This document shows positions 17,742 to 26,977 of a DNA stretch of 64,000 nucleotides, piece by piece. Within the stretch, counting starts at the first letter, position 1. The number at the start of each line of letters is the position of its first letter. The notes beneath the pieces were generated by a model. It worked only from the letters and a program-made list of their open reading frames with translations. It was not told the DNA's origin and ran no database searches. The DNA is from Rhizobium oryziradicis (GTDB taxonomy: Bacteria > Pseudomonadota > Alphaproteobacteria > Rhizobiales > Rhizobiaceae): NCBI RefSeq assembly GCF_001939045.1, contig NZ_MKIM01000028.1, positions 372,001 to 436,000 on the forward strand, written 5' to 3'. The position numbers and the translations under genes are program-made.

Positions 17742-18566
17742 GTGTTTCATGACCATGATATCGACGCCGTCCTTGAGATTGTTAAAGAGGCTGCCCGTTT
17801 AGACATTTTGCCCCGGTTTCGCAGCCCTGATCTGGGCGATGTCCTGGAGAAGAAATCTTCCATCGATTTGGTCACCGATGCTGATCTGCTGTCGGAGCGG
17901 CGCATGACCGAGGCGTTTCGCGCCCGTTGGCCCCATGCGCTGGTGGTGGGCGAAGAGGCCTGCGAAACCAATCCGGCATTGATGGATGCGTTGAAGGACG
18001 CAGACCTTGCCTTTGTCATTGATCCTGTTGACGGCACCTTTAATTTTCAGGCGGGCCTGCCCACCTTTGGTACCAATCTGGCCGTGGTTGTGCGCGGTGA
18101 GACGGTGGCCGGGATGATTCACGAAGCGGTGTTGGGCGACACGTTGATTGCCGCCAAGGGTGCTGGTGCGCAAATGCTGCGCGCGAATGGTCATCGATCA
18201 TCCATCGCGGTTGCCAGCCCTGTGCCGGTGTCATCCACTGTCGGTACAATTTCGATCAATGACATTGGCTATGAACAGCGGCGGCGCATTGCCGGAAACC
18301 TTGCCAAGACTCAGATGGCTTTCGCCTATAATTGTTCAGCCTATGAATATTGGATGGCGGCCACCGGCAAGGTTCATTTTATCGGCCATCATAAATTGAT
18401 GCCGTGGGATCATCTGGCGGGAGTGTTGATTCACATCGAGGCCGGTGGTTTTACCGCGCGTTTCGACGGAACGCCGTATCTTCCGGGCCACACCACGGGT
18501 GGGATTTTGTCGGCACCCGATCGGGATAGCTGGCAGGAGATTCTACAAGAGATTGTTCTGGCGTGA
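17742..18566 (+). CDS. Inositol monophosphatase family protein (first of two paralogues)
   Basis: 274 residues with a GTG start at 17742 and no strong ribosome site. The Mg2+-dependent phosphatase signatures are complete: VGEEACE (motif with catalytic Glu), VIDPVDGTFNFQAG (metal aspartates) and MPWDHLAGVLIHIEAGG (second metal loop). It could act on inositol phosphate, 3'-phosphoadenosine phosphate or histidinol phosphate; the sequence does not decide. The next gene is a paralogue that shares the special endings HHKLMPWDHLAG and FDGxPYLPGHTTGG, so the pair arose by tandem duplication. Confidence 0.85.
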   Translation: MFHDHDIDAVLEIVKEAARLDILPRFRSPDLGDVLEKKSSIDLVTDADLLSERRMTEAFRARWPHALVVGEEACETNPALMDALKDADLAFVIDPVDGTFNFQAGLPTFGTNLAVVVRGETVAGMIHEAVLGDTLIAAKGAGAQMLRANGHRSSIAVASPVPVSSTVGTISINDIGYEQRRRIAGNLAKTQMAFAYNCSAYEYWMAATGKVHFIGHHKLMPWDHLAGVLIHIEAGGFTARFDGTPYLPGHTTGGILSAPDRDSWQEILQEIVLA

Positions 18567-18599
18567 TTAAGTCGCCTTAATTCATTGAAAGGGAAAACC

Positions 18600-19421
18600 A
18601 TGGCCAATGTTGATATCGCAGCCCTTGCCAATCTGTTGCAAGAAGCGGCTGTGACTGAAATTTTGCCGCGCTTTCGCAATTTGGGCGAGGGCGACGTGCG
18701 TGTCAAAACGGAAGCCATCGATCTTGTCACGGAAGCGGATGAAGCCGCAGAGCGGTTGATCAAGGCTCGTATCGAAGAGTTGATGCCGGAGGCCGTGTTT
18801 ATTGGCGAGGAAGCGGTGGCCAGTGATCCGGCTTTGCTGGGCAAGCTTGCCGATGCAGAGCTTGCCGTTGTGGTGGACCCGATTGACGGCACGTTCAATT
18901 TTGCCGCAGGCCTGCCGCTGTTTGGCGTCATGCTCAGCGTGGTGCACAAGGGTGAGACCATTGCCGGTTTGATTTACGATCCCATGGGCAATGATTGGGC
19001 GATTACCGAAAAAGGCAGCGGTTCGTGGCTGTGCAAGCCCGATGGCAACCAGGAAAAGATGGAGATGGTGCCAGCACCTGCGTTATCGCAAATGGTGGGA
19101 ATTGCCAACACCGGATTTTTCGATCTGGAAACCCGGCGCAAGCTGCTGGTCAATCTCGCGGAAGTCCGCATTTTCACCAGCTATCGCTGTGCCGCGCATG
19201 AATATCGCGCCCTGTGTCAGGGGCACTTGCATTTTGCGATGTATAACAAGTTGATGCCTTGGGATCATCTGGCAGGCACGCTGATGGCGCAGGAATCGGG
19301 GGGATATGCAGCTCGCTTTGATGGCTCACCCTATCTACCTCATCACACAACGGGTGGTTTGCTGATTGCCCCGGATGAAGAAACATGGCTTGAGCTGAAA
19401 CAGAAGATTTTTACGGTATAA
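18600..19421 (+). CDS. Inositol monophosphatase family protein (second paralogue)
   Basis: 273 residues from ATG 18600, with GAAAGGGA upstream (a TTG at 18585 is unlikely). FIGEEAVASD, VVDPIDGTFNFAAG and NKLMPWDHLAGTLMAQESGG give the full catalytic set. It lies 33 bases after the first paralogue and has the same length, so the pair is probably one transcript ending at the hairpin 19438-19466. The divergent middle segments (about 150-210) suggest different substrates. Compared with classical SuhB-type enzymes both share an unusual SCxAYEYWMAATG/RCAAHEYRALCQG segment. Confidence 0.85.
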   Translation: MANVDIAALANLLQEAAVTEILPRFRNLGEGDVRVKTEAIDLVTEADEAAERLIKARIEELMPEAVFIGEEAVASDPALLGKLADAELAVVVDPIDGTFNFAAGLPLFGVMLSVVHKGETIAGLIYDPMGNDWAITEKGSGSWLCKPDGNQEKMEMVPAPALSQMVGIANTGFFDLETRRKLLVNLAEVRIFTSYRCAAHEYRALCQGHLHFAMYNKLMPWDHLAGTLMAQESGGYAARFDGSPYLPHHTTGGLLIAPDEETWLELKQKIFTV

Positions 19422-19437
19422 AGTCTGTCGATAAAAT

Positions 19438-19466
19438 TTGCCGTATAGTGTCAAACTATACGGCAA
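19438..19466. terminator. Bidirectional terminator hairpin
   Basis: TTGCCGTATAGT (19438-19449), loop GTCAA, ACTATACGGCAA (19455-19466): 12 perfect pairs with A/T flanks, between convergent genes. Confidence 0.75.
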
Positions 19467-19502
19467 ATGACATGATAAATAACAGGATTTGTAAGCGCAC
19501 CG

Positions 19503-20030
19503 TCATGCGGTTCTTAATCTTGGATCTGCATTTGTCGCATCTTTAAATTTTTTCAATCGTGAGTCGTAATTCTTTTTGACATACAGGGCATATTCATAGG
19601 TATTTCTGGGTGCCCAAACACCGACGAACATCCGTAAATTGGCGAAATCTGCCAATTTGGCACTAAGAGGATATCCAGTGCCGATGTCGATGAGATATTT
19701 GACTGTCCATGCGCAGTTTTTGCGGCATGAATTGTATCTGGGGCCATTTTTAATGATATTCTGCCATTCACGACGCATGGCTTGTTCATCAAGACCGGAA
19801 ATCGTGACCGTTCCTGTTGGCTGTCCTTCGAACTTGATATCGTCTTCAAAGTGGCGAGGAACCATTGGGTCTGTGATCCACGTTATCGGATTTGTGATTT
19901 TTGTATCACTCGCTCCCGGCCACCAACTGACATATGTATCAATTCCTGAAGAAGGCCCGCCGCCGATACGCAAAGCCGCGTGACCAAAATTAGGCAAATT
20001 CACTTTCCAGTAATAAACCGTAATCATCAA
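19503..20030 (-). CDS. Unknown protein with a possible permuted papain-like (NlpC/P60-type) His...Cys arrangement
   Basis: 175 residues, no signal peptide or membrane helix. I do not recognise the family with certainty. The N-terminus has NFGHAALRIGG (H17) followed by YVSWWPG (33-39), and later NSCRKNCAWTVKYLI with an N-C pair (C106). A leading G-H and a later N-C are seen in circularly permuted papain-fold hydrolases, so a cysteine hydrolase, transferase or effector is possible. The gene is poorer in GC than its neighbours, stands alone between a terminator and an efflux gene, and has no visible immunity or partner gene, which hints at acquisition. Either ATG of the MM start could be used. 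Confidence 0.6.
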   Translation of the reverse strand: MMITVYYWKVNLPNFGHAALRIGGGPSSGIDTYVSWWPGASDTKITNPITWITDPMVPRHFEDDIKFEGQPTGTVTISGLDEQAMRREWQNIIKNGPRYNSCRKNCAWTVKYLIDIGTGYPLSAKLADFANLRMFVGVWAPRNTYEYALYVKKNYDSRLKKFKDATNADPRLRTA

Positions 20031-20261
20031 TTTGTTCCTTAACCGGACAATCTCAGATTATGGCATCATAAAAATTTGTTAATTTTTTGACTGATCGTAT
20101 ATCTGCTCTTATGCAGCAGATGAGAAGTGTTAAAGCGCCGTGTGCGGTAAAGTATGCCGCAATGTCCTGTTCACGGCGGCATACTTTCGAGTGTGTCAGG
20201 GAACAGTGGAACCCGCTTTTCCCGAATAGACAATCAACAATAAGGCAATCGAGGTCGAAAC

Positions 20262-21509
20262 CTAAATTTTCGGATTGTGCGGCTGAAAAAGCTTGCCTTT
20301 TTCAGCGATTAACACAAACACGAGGCCGACGACGCCAAGAATGAAATATCCAAACACCAAGGGGCGCGCGCTGCCATCAAAAGCTTGGCCAATGACCGCC
20401 CCAAGCAGGGAGCCGCCGACGGTGGAAATGAAGCCCAGAATTGACGATGCGGTGCCCGCCACATGGCCCAGAGGCTCAATCGCGAGGGTTTGGAAATTGC
20501 CGCCGATCCAGCCGAATTGGAACATGGAGATCGAGAAGAACATCATGAACACCAGAAACGGCAAAGGCTGAGGCCCATAGAACTCTGCCATCAGCCAAAG
20601 GGTATTGATGGCGATGAAACCAAACAGCGAACCGTGAGACAGCTTGCGCATACCGATGCGGCCCACGAGTTTGGAATTCACAAACGATGAGAGCGCCATG
20701 AAAATGGCAACTGCGGCGAAGGCCACGGGAAACCATTCGCCGAGATTGTATATGCCTTGATAGATCTGTTGGGCCGAATTGATAAAGCCAAACAGCGCGC
20801 CAAAAACAAACGTGCTGGAAAGCGTGTAAAACAGTGCAACGCGATTGGTCAGAACAATCTTGAAACCCTGCAGAATAATCGTCGGCGTGAAGTCGCGGCG
20901 ATTTGCAGGGTCCAGCGTTTCCGGCAGGCGCTTATAGGCCCAGATACTGGTCAAGGTGGCACCGACGGCGATCATCAAAAAGATCAGATGCCAATTTCCA
21001 AACAGCATGATCAACTGGCCCGTTCCGGGTGCAACCACTGGAATGATCATGAACACCATCATGATCAGCGACATGACTTCTGCCATCTGACGCCCGCCGT
21101 AGATGTCACGCACGATGGAGATTGTAATGACGCGCGTTCCCGCAGAACCTGCACCCTGAATGAACCGCAGGATCAAAAGCCCAGCAAAGCTCGGAACAAC
21201 GATAATCGCCAGCGCTGCCAGAATATAGATGACAAGACCAATCAGCATCGGGGTTCGCCGACCAAACCGGTCAGACAGAGGCCCATAGATCAACTGCGCA
21301 CAGCCAAAACCAATGAGGTAAGAGGTAACAACATATTGCCGGTGATTTTCATTGGCGACATTCAATGCCGTGCCAATTTGTTGCAATGCTGGCAGCATAA
21401 TGTCGATTGCCAGTGCATTCATCGCCATCAATGCTGCGCAAAGAAAAACAAATTCGAACTTGCTCATCCCCTTGAGGGCGGCAGGCGAAGAACGGTTTAG
21501 GTCCGTCAT
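20262..21509 (-). CDS. Bcr/CflA family drug-resistance MFS transporter
   Basis: 415 residues with twelve hydrophobic helices. The MFS motif A between helices 2 and 3 is YGPLSDRFGRRTPML, the acidic helix 1 motif is MNALAIDIMLPALQQIG and helix 5 carries the antiporter-type VVAPGTGQLI. This combination is typical of Bcr/CflA proton-driven exporters (bicyclomycin, sulfonamides, also peptides or cysteine). It sits in the inner membrane. The gene is monocistronic; upstream lies a hairpin (21532-21560) that separates it from grxD. Confidence 0.88.
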   Translation of the reverse strand: MTDLNRSSPAALKGMSKFEFVFLCAALMAMNALAIDIMLPALQQIGTALNVANENHRQYVVTSYLIGFGCAQLIYGPLSDRFGRRTPMLIGLVIYILAALAIIVVPSFAGLLILRFIQGAGSAGTRVITISIVRDIYGGRQMAEVMSLIMMVFMIIPVVAPGTGQLIMLFGNWHLIFLMIAVGATLTSIWAYKRLPETLDPANRRDFTPTIILQGFKIVLTNRVALFYTLSSTFVFGALFGFINSAQQIYQGIYNLGEWFPVAFAAVAIFMALSSFVNSKLVGRIGMRKLSHGSLFGFIAINTLWLMAEFYGPQPLPFLVFMMFFSISMFQFGWIGGNFQTLAIEPLGHVAGTASSILGFISTVGGSLLGAVIGQAFDGSARPLVFGYFILGVVGLVFVLIAEKGKLFQPHNPKI

Positions 21510-21531
21510 GAAATATGTCCTAGAATCAGCC

Positions 21532-21560
21532 TAAAGGCGTCGCAGGGTGCGACGCCTTTA
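21532..21560 (-). terminator. Hairpin between grxD and the MFS gene
   Basis: TAAAGGCGTCGC (21532-21543), loop AGGGT, GCGACGCCTTTA (21549-21560): 12 perfect pairs. No long T tract on either strand. It is about 170 bases downstream of grxD. Confidence 0.6.
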
Positions 21561-21727
21561 TCAGAAAGTGATGATTCACAATAACGACACCAGCCTGGAT
21601 TAACAACAGGCTTTAGGCACTGTCAGGTTTAAATTGCTGCAGACACACGCTCAACATTTGTGTTGAGGTCTCCCATTTCGCAAAAAAAACGGCTTTGCCG
21701 TTTCCCTGACAAACGTCAGACGGTATT

Positions 21728-22063
21728 TTAAGCGGCACCGCGGACAGTAATGCCTTTTTCCTGCAAGTGGGCCTGAAGCTCACCCGCCTGGAACATTTCG
21801 CGCACGATGTCGCAGCCGCCGATAAACTCGCCCTTCACATAGAGCTGTGGAATTGTCGGCCAGTTGGAATAGGCCTTGATACCTTCGCGGATTTCCTGGT
21901 CAGACAGGACATTGATGCCTTTGTAGTCAATGCCCAGATAATCGAGCATTTGCACCACTTGTCCGGAAAAACCACACTGCGGAAACTGAGGGGTTCCCTT
22001 CATAAAAAGCACAACGTCGTTGCTTTTCACTTCATTGTCGATGAATTCATTCACACCGCTCAT
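21728..22063 (-). CDS. grxD: Monothiol glutaredoxin (Grx4/Grx5 type)
   Basis: 111 residues. The CGFS active site is in [16 protein letters not shown], with KGTPQ before it and [18 protein letters not shown] and WPTIPQ for glutathione binding. It carries a glutathione-ligated [2Fe-2S] cluster and hands clusters to apoproteins, usually together with a BolA partner. Here bolA is upstream on the same strand with one small gene between them, and purL before that, an order common in Rhizobiales. Confidence 0.96.
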   Translation of the reverse strand: MSGVNEFIDNEVKSNDVVLFMKGTPQFPQCGFSGQVVQMLDYLGIDYKGINVLSDQEIREGIKAYSNWPTIPQLYVKGEFIGGCDIVREMFQAGELQAHLQEKGITVRGAA

Positions 22064-22162
22064 GGATTTTATCCTTTCACATGCGGGTCAAGGCCGCAGT
22101 TTGATATCTACTATATAAGCACCGAGTGCCAAACTTGCAAAACCGAATGGCCGATTTTTATA

Positions 22163-22363
22163 TCAACCGTTGTTTCGGGTTCTGCGCCGTGCCTGTCGTG
22201 CAGATTTGCTGCGATGGACAGGCTTGGCGATTTCGGTGGGCTTATCCGTCTGCACAGCGCTGGCGCGATGCAGACGTTTTTCCTTGTATTGCCGTCTATC
22301 GGCCATCTCGCCCTTGATAGAGCCGAGAAGCGATTTGATGAATGAAGAGATTGGATTGCTCAT
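22163..22363 (-). CDS. Small basic protein of unknown function between bolA and grxD
   Basis: 66 residues from ATG 22363 (a frame 22 residues longer begins at 22429 but runs into bolA). It starts SNPISSFIKSLLGSIKGEM, an amphipathic helix, and ends with a highly basic tail rich in Arg/Lys (KSARQARRRTRNNG). No known domain. It lies 20 bases after bolA and about 100 before grxD on the same strand, so it is probably co-expressed with the Fe-S pair. The ribosome site is weak and it may not be a true gene. Confidence 0.45.
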   Translation of the reverse strand: MSNPISSFIKSLLGSIKGEMADRRQYKEKRLHRASAVQTDKPTEIAKPVHRSKSARQARRRTRNNG

Positions 22364-22382
22364 GGCTTTTTGCGATTCTATC

Positions 22383-22619
22383 TCAAGCGTCAGGAATGGA
22401 TGTTTGCAAGGCAAGCGCATGCAGCACACCGCCCATGTTGCCCTTCAGGGCATCATAGACCATCTGATGCTGTTGCACGCGGGTTTTCCCACGAAAGGCC
22501 TCCGCCACAACTTCGGCCGCATAATGATCGCCGTCGCCCGCCAGATCGCGGATGACAACCTTGGCACCGGGAATGCCAGCTTTGATCATGTCTTCAATAT
22601 CACCGGGTTTCATCGCCAT
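22383..22619 (-). CDS. bolA: BolA family protein
   Basis: 78 residues, the short YrbA/BolA2-like form. It contains KPGDIEDMIKAGIPGAKVVIRDL, DHYAAEVVAEAFRGKTRVQQHQMVYDAL, with the conserved H in the H-Q-M-V-Y segment that helps ligate a shared [2Fe-2S] cluster with monothiol glutaredoxin. Known partners of GrxD in iron sensing and cluster delivery. 20 bases downstream of purL, same strand. Confidence 0.93.
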   Translation of the reverse strand: MAMKPGDIEDMIKAGIPGAKVVIRDLAGDGDHYAAEVVAEAFRGKTRVQQHQMVYDALKGNMGGVLHALALQTSIPDA

Positions 22620-22639
22620 GGTTTTGCTCCCAATTTTCG

Positions 22640-24877
22640 TTATTCTGCGGCCGCAAGGCTCGGTGCGTTGCCATCCATAAATTCAGGGAACCATGATTCA
22701 TAGGCTGTGCGCAATTCATCGTTTGCGATTGTGCACACTTCGCGAATGGCAAGCGCATCGCCACCGACCTTGCCAAGGCGGCGGAATGGAATGCCAGACC
22801 CTTCCGCATTGGCGCACAGGAAATTGGCCAATTCGGCAGGCACCGTCATCACATAGCGGGCCTGATCTTCGCCAAACAGCAAGGCGTGGTTCAAACCACG
22901 GCTTTCAGAGAGGTCAATTTCCATGCCCTTGCCAGATGCAATCACCATTTCACTCAATGCGATGGCAAGGCCACCGGAGGAAATGTCGTGGCAGGCGGTC
23001 ACCTGACCGTTGCGAATGGCGGAGCGCACGAAATCTCCGTTGCGACGCTCAGCATGCAGATCCACTTCTGGCGCCGGACCATCGGTGCGGCCGAGCAGAT
23101 CGCGAAGGTAGATCGAGCTGCCGAGATGCGAGCCGTCCACACCAATCATCACAATATGGTCGCCTTCATTGGCGGTGCCAATCTTGGCCATACGGTTCCA
23201 ATCCGGCAGAAGACCAACGCCGGCAATGGTGGGGGTTGGCAAAATGGCAACACCATTGGTTTCATTGTAGAGTGACACATTGCCCGACACAATCGGGAAG
23301 TCCAGCGCGCGGCAGGCTTCGCCGATACCCTTGATGGCTTCTACCAATTGACCCATGATTTCAGGCTTTTCTGGATTGCCAAAATTCAGGTTGTCAGTCG
23401 ATGCCAAAGGCTCGGCACCCGTTGCAGTGATATTGCGCCAGCACTCGGCAACGGCTTGCTTGCCGCCTTCAAACGGATCAGCTTCAACATAGCGCGGTGT
23501 CACGTCCGAGGAGAAGGCCAGCGCCTTGGTGGGGTGGTTTTCAACTCTGACCACGCCCGCGTCGCCGCCGGGCAGTTGCAACGAGTTGCCCTGAATCAGT
23601 GTGTCATATTGCTCATAGACCCAGCGGCGGCTGGATTGATTGGCCGAGCCCACAATTGACAAAATAGCGTCGCGATAATCGCTTGGCTCTTCCACCAGAT
23701 TGGCAGGCAGCGCACCGCGCTTGTCCGATTCGCGCCATGGGCGGTCATATTCCGGGGCCTGATCGCCAAGGTCCTTGATGGGCAGGTTTGCCACTTCTTC
23801 GCCCTGATGCAGAATGCGAAAGCGCAGGTCATCGGTGGTTTTGCCAACAATCGCAAAGTCCAGACCCCACTTGACGAAAATGGCTTTGGCAACCTCTTCC
23901 TTCGAAGGCTCCAGCACCATCAACATGCGCTCCTGGCTTTCAGAAAGCATCATTTCATAGGCTGTCATGTTTTCTTCGCGCACCGGCACGGTGTCGAGAT
24001 CAAGCTCGATACCGAGATCGCCCTTGGCACCCATTTCAACCGCCGAACAGGTGAGGCCAGCAGCACCCATATCCTGAATGGCGATAACGGCACCGGTCTT
24101 CATCAGTTCAAGGCAGGCTTCCAGCAGGCATTTTTCGGTGAAGGGGTCGCCAACCTGCACGGTTGGGCGCTTTTCTTCGATTGATTCGTCAAATTCGGCC
24201 GATGCCATCGTGGCACCGCCTACGCCATCGCGGCCCGTTTTTGCACCGAGATACACAACAGGAAGGCCAACGCCCTTCGCTTCCGAGAGGAAGATCGCAT
24301 CGGATTTGGCAAGGCCGGCTGCAAAGGCGTTGACGAGAATATTGCCGTTATAGCGCTCGTCAAATTCCACTTCGCCGCCTACCGTCGGCACGCCAAAGGC
24401 GTTGCCATAACCGCCGACACCGGCAACAACGCCAGAGACCAGATGGCGGGTCTTGGCATGGTCTGGTGCACCAAAGCGCAGCGCATTCATGGCAGCAATC
24501 GGCCGCGCACCCATGGTGAACACGTCGCGTAAGATGCCGCCAACACCGGTGGCAGCCCCTTGGTAAGGCTCAATATAAGAAGGGTGATTGTGGCTTTCCA
24601 TTTTGAAAACCACGCAATCGCCATCATCAATGTCAACCACGCCCGCGTTTTCACCGGGGCCTTGAATAACCCGCGCTCCGGTGGTGGGCAGGGTGCGCAA
24701 CCAGCGCTTCGATGATTTGTAAGAGCAGTGCTCGTTCCACATGGCGGAAAAGATGCCGAGTTCTGTGAAAGTCGGCTCCCGTCCGATCAGTTGCAGGATC
24801 CGGTCATATTCCTCTGGCTTCAGGCCATGGGAGGCGACCAGTTCCGGGGTGATCTGGATTGCATTCGGGATCGTCAT
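22640..24877 (-). CDS. purL: Phosphoribosylformylglycinamidine synthase subunit PurL
   Basis: 745 residues from ATG 24877 (12 codons inside the longest frame, with AGAGAG upstream). This is the short PurL that works with separate PurS and PurQ, as in most alphaproteobacteria. It converts FGAR to FGAM with ATP and glutamine-derived ammonia in step 4 of purine synthesis. Landmarks are [17 protein letters not shown] N-terminus ([12 protein letters not shown]), [34 protein letters not shown] and the second ATP/PurM-like half with GGDAGVVRV and [13 protein letters not shown]. Leads a likely operon with bolA, the small gene and grxD. Confidence 0.97.
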   Translation of the reverse strand: MTIPNAIQITPELVASHGLKPEEYDRILQLIGREPTFTELGIFSAMWNEHCSYKSSKRWLRTLPTTGARVIQGPGENAGVVDIDDGDCVVFKMESHNHPSYIEPYQGAATGVGGILRDVFTMGARPIAAMNALRFGAPDHAKTRHLVSGVVAGVGGYGNAFGVPTVGGEVEFDERYNGNILVNAFAAGLAKSDAIFLSEAKGVGLPVVYLGAKTGRDGVGGATMASAEFDESIEEKRPTVQVGDPFTEKCLLEACLELMKTGAVIAIQDMGAAGLTCSAVEMGAKGDLGIELDLDTVPVREENMTAYEMMLSESQERMLMVLEPSKEEVAKAIFVKWGLDFAIVGKTTDDLRFRILHQGEEVANLPIKDLGDQAPEYDRPWRESDKRGALPANLVEEPSDYRDAILSIVGSANQSSRRWVYEQYDTLIQGNSLQLPGGDAGVVRVENHPTKALAFSSDVTPRYVEADPFEGGKQAVAECWRNITATGAEPLASTDNLNFGNPEKPEIMGQLVEAIKGIGEACRALDFPIVSGNVSLYNETNGVAILPTPTIAGVGLLPDWNRMAKIGTANEGDHIVMIGVDGSHLGSSIYLRDLLGRTDGPAPEVDLHAERRNGDFVRSAIRNGQVTACHDISSGGLAIALSEMVIASGKGMEIDLSESRGLNHALLFGEDQARYVMTVPAELANFLCANAEGSGIPFRRLGKVGGDALAIREVCTIANDELRTAYESWFPEFMDGNAPSLAAAE

Positions 24878-25186
24878 GGTTCTCTCTTCATCCGGCAGTG
24901 GAGTTTTGCGCACCTTTTATAACAGGCAATCCAATCGCGCGACTGGAAAATGTGGCATGGGCGTGGAAAATGTAGCCTTTCCAAGGTTTGCAGCGAAATT
25001 GCTGTTTCTTTGCCACATTGAGATGTTGTGCTAGGTCTGCTAAACGCGATTTAGGTCCAATGGCGCAATCTGTTTGGGGATTGTGGATTTCTTTTCACCT
25101 TTTCGCCGAACCTTGCGTTAAACTCAGGCGATGAATGAGTTGGTTCTATTGATCCAATATAGCAAAGACATAAAACAGGTGGCCCT

Positions 25187-25846
25187 GTGATCGACCCTTA
25201 TTCCATGCTCGGACTTGAGCGCGACGCCGATGAGACGGCCATCAAGGCGGCTTACCGTAAGAAGGTCAAGAGCGCGCACCCCGATACAGGCGGAGATCCG
25301 GATGAGTTTGGCCGGATCACGACGTCTTATGATCTGCTGAAAGATCCCGTGCGCCGCAAGGTCTATGATGACACTGGCTATGACCCACAATTGGCCGATG
25401 TGGCTGATCTGAAGGGCTTGGTGGTTCTCGAATCCCTGATCAACGATATGATTCTGGATGAGCGCGAACCCGGCAGCTTTGATCCCGTGGCGGCGCTGCG
25501 TCGCAAACTGACCGATGACGTGTTGAAATCACGTTTCAACATTCTGGAGTTGGAGCGGCATCGCGGTCGGATTCGCCAGCATGTCGATCGCCTGGGCCGG
25601 CGTCCGGAAAAAGACGTGCTGGGGTCCATGCTGCGTGCCCGCACGCAGTCCATCTCAGAGGCCATCAAAGCCGCAGAAGCGCAAATTGATGCCATAGAGC
25701 GCGCCTATTCGATGCTGGAAGGCTACTCTTATGAGTTGATGCCGTTGGAGCGTCCTGAGGACAATGATGTGTCTGAGGAGGAGGATAGCGCGGAGGACGA
25801 CGCGTTTTCGGAAGCGACAATAGGGCCGCCGAAGGCCGCAGAATAA
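25187..25846 (+). CDS. J-domain (DnaJ-like) protein
   Basis: 219 residues with a GTG start at 25187. The N-terminal 70 residues are a complete J domain (PYSMLGLERDADETAIKAAYRKKVKSAHPDTGG), with the HPD tripeptide that stimulates DnaK ATPase. There is no G/F region, zinc finger or client-binding domain; the remaining 150 residues are helical and charged with an acidic tail (EEEDSAEDDA). So it is a specialised type III co-chaperone whose client is unknown. It ends at the terminator 25904-25942. Confidence 0.85.
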   Translation: MIDPYSMLGLERDADETAIKAAYRKKVKSAHPDTGGDPDEFGRITTSYDLLKDPVRRKVYDDTGYDPQLADVADLKGLVVLESLINDMILDEREPGSFDPVAALRRKLTDDVLKSRFNILELERHRGRIRQHVDRLGRRPEKDVLGSMLRARTQSISEAIKAAEAQIDAIERAYSMLEGYSYELMPLERPEDNDVSEEEDSAEDDAFSEATIGPPKAAE

Positions 25847-25903
25847 CTCTCCCACCATTTGTCATTGCCGGTTTTCGAAAATGAAAACCTAAAATCTGCC
25901 TTG

Positions 25904-25942
25904 ATGCATGACTGTCCTTGCGGGCGGTCATGCATTTTTTTG
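25904..25942 (+). terminator. Rho-independent terminator after the J-domain gene
   Basis: ATGCATGAC (25904-25912), a 14-base loop and GTCATGCAT (25927-25935), followed by a run of T. Confidence 0.8.
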
Positions 25943-26552
25943 TGCCGATTGAGTAAAGCGTAGCCATTGCCTCTGCTGTGCGACAATGGGACGAATGAGA
26001 TTCGTTGTTATTTTTTGTGTGTTAATGATGGAAATGTGTTTCATTTTGGTTCAAATTGATAAAAATCATTAACTCAGGTTTAATGTGTAATTGAAAAAAA
26101 CACGTCCTGCGATCTACTCTTTTTGGAGGTATTTTAGAGGGTATGTCCGCACGAGTTGTTGTTGGCTTGGTTCTAAATTTCAAACCAATGTATTGATATG
26201 TAATAATATTATTCCGAGTGCGCTCGCGTGAAAACGACGTCCGCGTGCATCAGAGGTTGGTGCTTTTGGATACGGGTGATGCAATTTGGAAGTGAACAGA
26301 CTGTTGCTTGCTTTCACGTCTTCTCGTAACGTTTCTGCAATGCAGCGTTTGTTTTTCAAAAGTTCGGGAACAAAAGCGTGATTGCGTCATTTTATAGCTG
26401 GTTTTTTGAGCAAGTGTCCCGTCGCGCATTTGGACTCGTGGTTCATTCTGTTGTGCTTGGACACGTTATTAAACACATGCGAGTCATGAGGATTCGTAAT
26501 TTTTCTTTTGGGCGAGGGGTCGCAAAATCGAACTTAAAAGGGATCTTGGTTC
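25943..26552. other. Long AT-rich intergenic region upstream of the XRE regulator
   Basis: About 600 bases without a supportable gene. It is richer in A/T than the rest of the window and holds a perfect palindrome AATAATATTATT (26202-26213). A 64-codon frame at 26378-26572 overlaps the start of the XRE gene and looks random. Room exists for a small RNA or a long leader, but no clear promoter-terminator pair was found. Confidence 0.4.
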
Positions 26553-26945
26553 ATGACTCGTTTCGATATTAGGGGCCTGTTCCGGAGCAGCCATGAAACG
26601 TTTGGCGATCGTCTCAATGTAGGACGTGACCTTGCTGGTCTGGAGTTTTCGGATTTGGCTGTGGCGGCCAATGTTTCCGAGCGCACGTTGCGTGCGTGGG
26701 AGGCCGGCAAAGGCAATATTGACGGCCAAAGCCTGGAGAAAGTGGCGGCACTTCTGGATGTCTCGCCAACATGGTTGTTGACGGGTGAGGGTGTCGGGCC
26801 GCAGGCGCAGAATGAAAACTCTGATATGATAAATTTCATGCGCTGGGAGTTGGAGCGCCTGACAAGACTGCATCAGGAAACGGCAGAAATGATCGATATG
26901 CTGCACCGCCAGATTGGTGATCTGGAGCAGAACGCAAGTTTTTAA
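26553..26945 (+). CDS. XRE-type helix-turn-helix regulator with C-terminal coiled-coil-like tail
   Basis: 130 residues. An HTH_3 domain covers about 15-75 (FGDRLNVGRDLAGLEFSDLA, NVSERTLRAWEAGKG, LEKVAALLDVSPTWLLTGEG). Residues about 90-125 (MRWELERLTRLHQETAEMID) form a heptad-rich helix that probably dimerises. No ligand or peptidase domain. The family member and target are not recognised. The very long AT-rich upstream region suggests complex control or horizontal origin of the promoter region. It faces lipB across a small hairpin. Confidence 0.82.
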   Translation: MTRFDIRGLFRSSHETFGDRLNVGRDLAGLEFSDLAVAANVSERTLRAWEAGKGNIDGQSLEKVAALLDVSPTWLLTGEGVGPQAQNENSDMINFMRWELERLTRLHQETAEMIDMLHRQIGDLEQNASF

Positions 26946-26950
26946 AGTGA

Positions 26951-26973
26951 TTGCCCCGCCTGATGGCGGGGTA
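26951..26973. terminator. Short GC hairpin between the XRE gene and lipB
   Basis: CCCCGCC (26954-26960), loop TGAT, GGCGGGG (26965-26971). No T tract; could end either convergent gene. Confidence 0.5.
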
Positions 26974-26977
26974 CCGG

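Noticed and set aside
26378..26572. Possible 64-residue gene upstream of the XRE regulator
   Set aside because: Overlaps the XRE start, has no ribosome site of note and no recognisable features.
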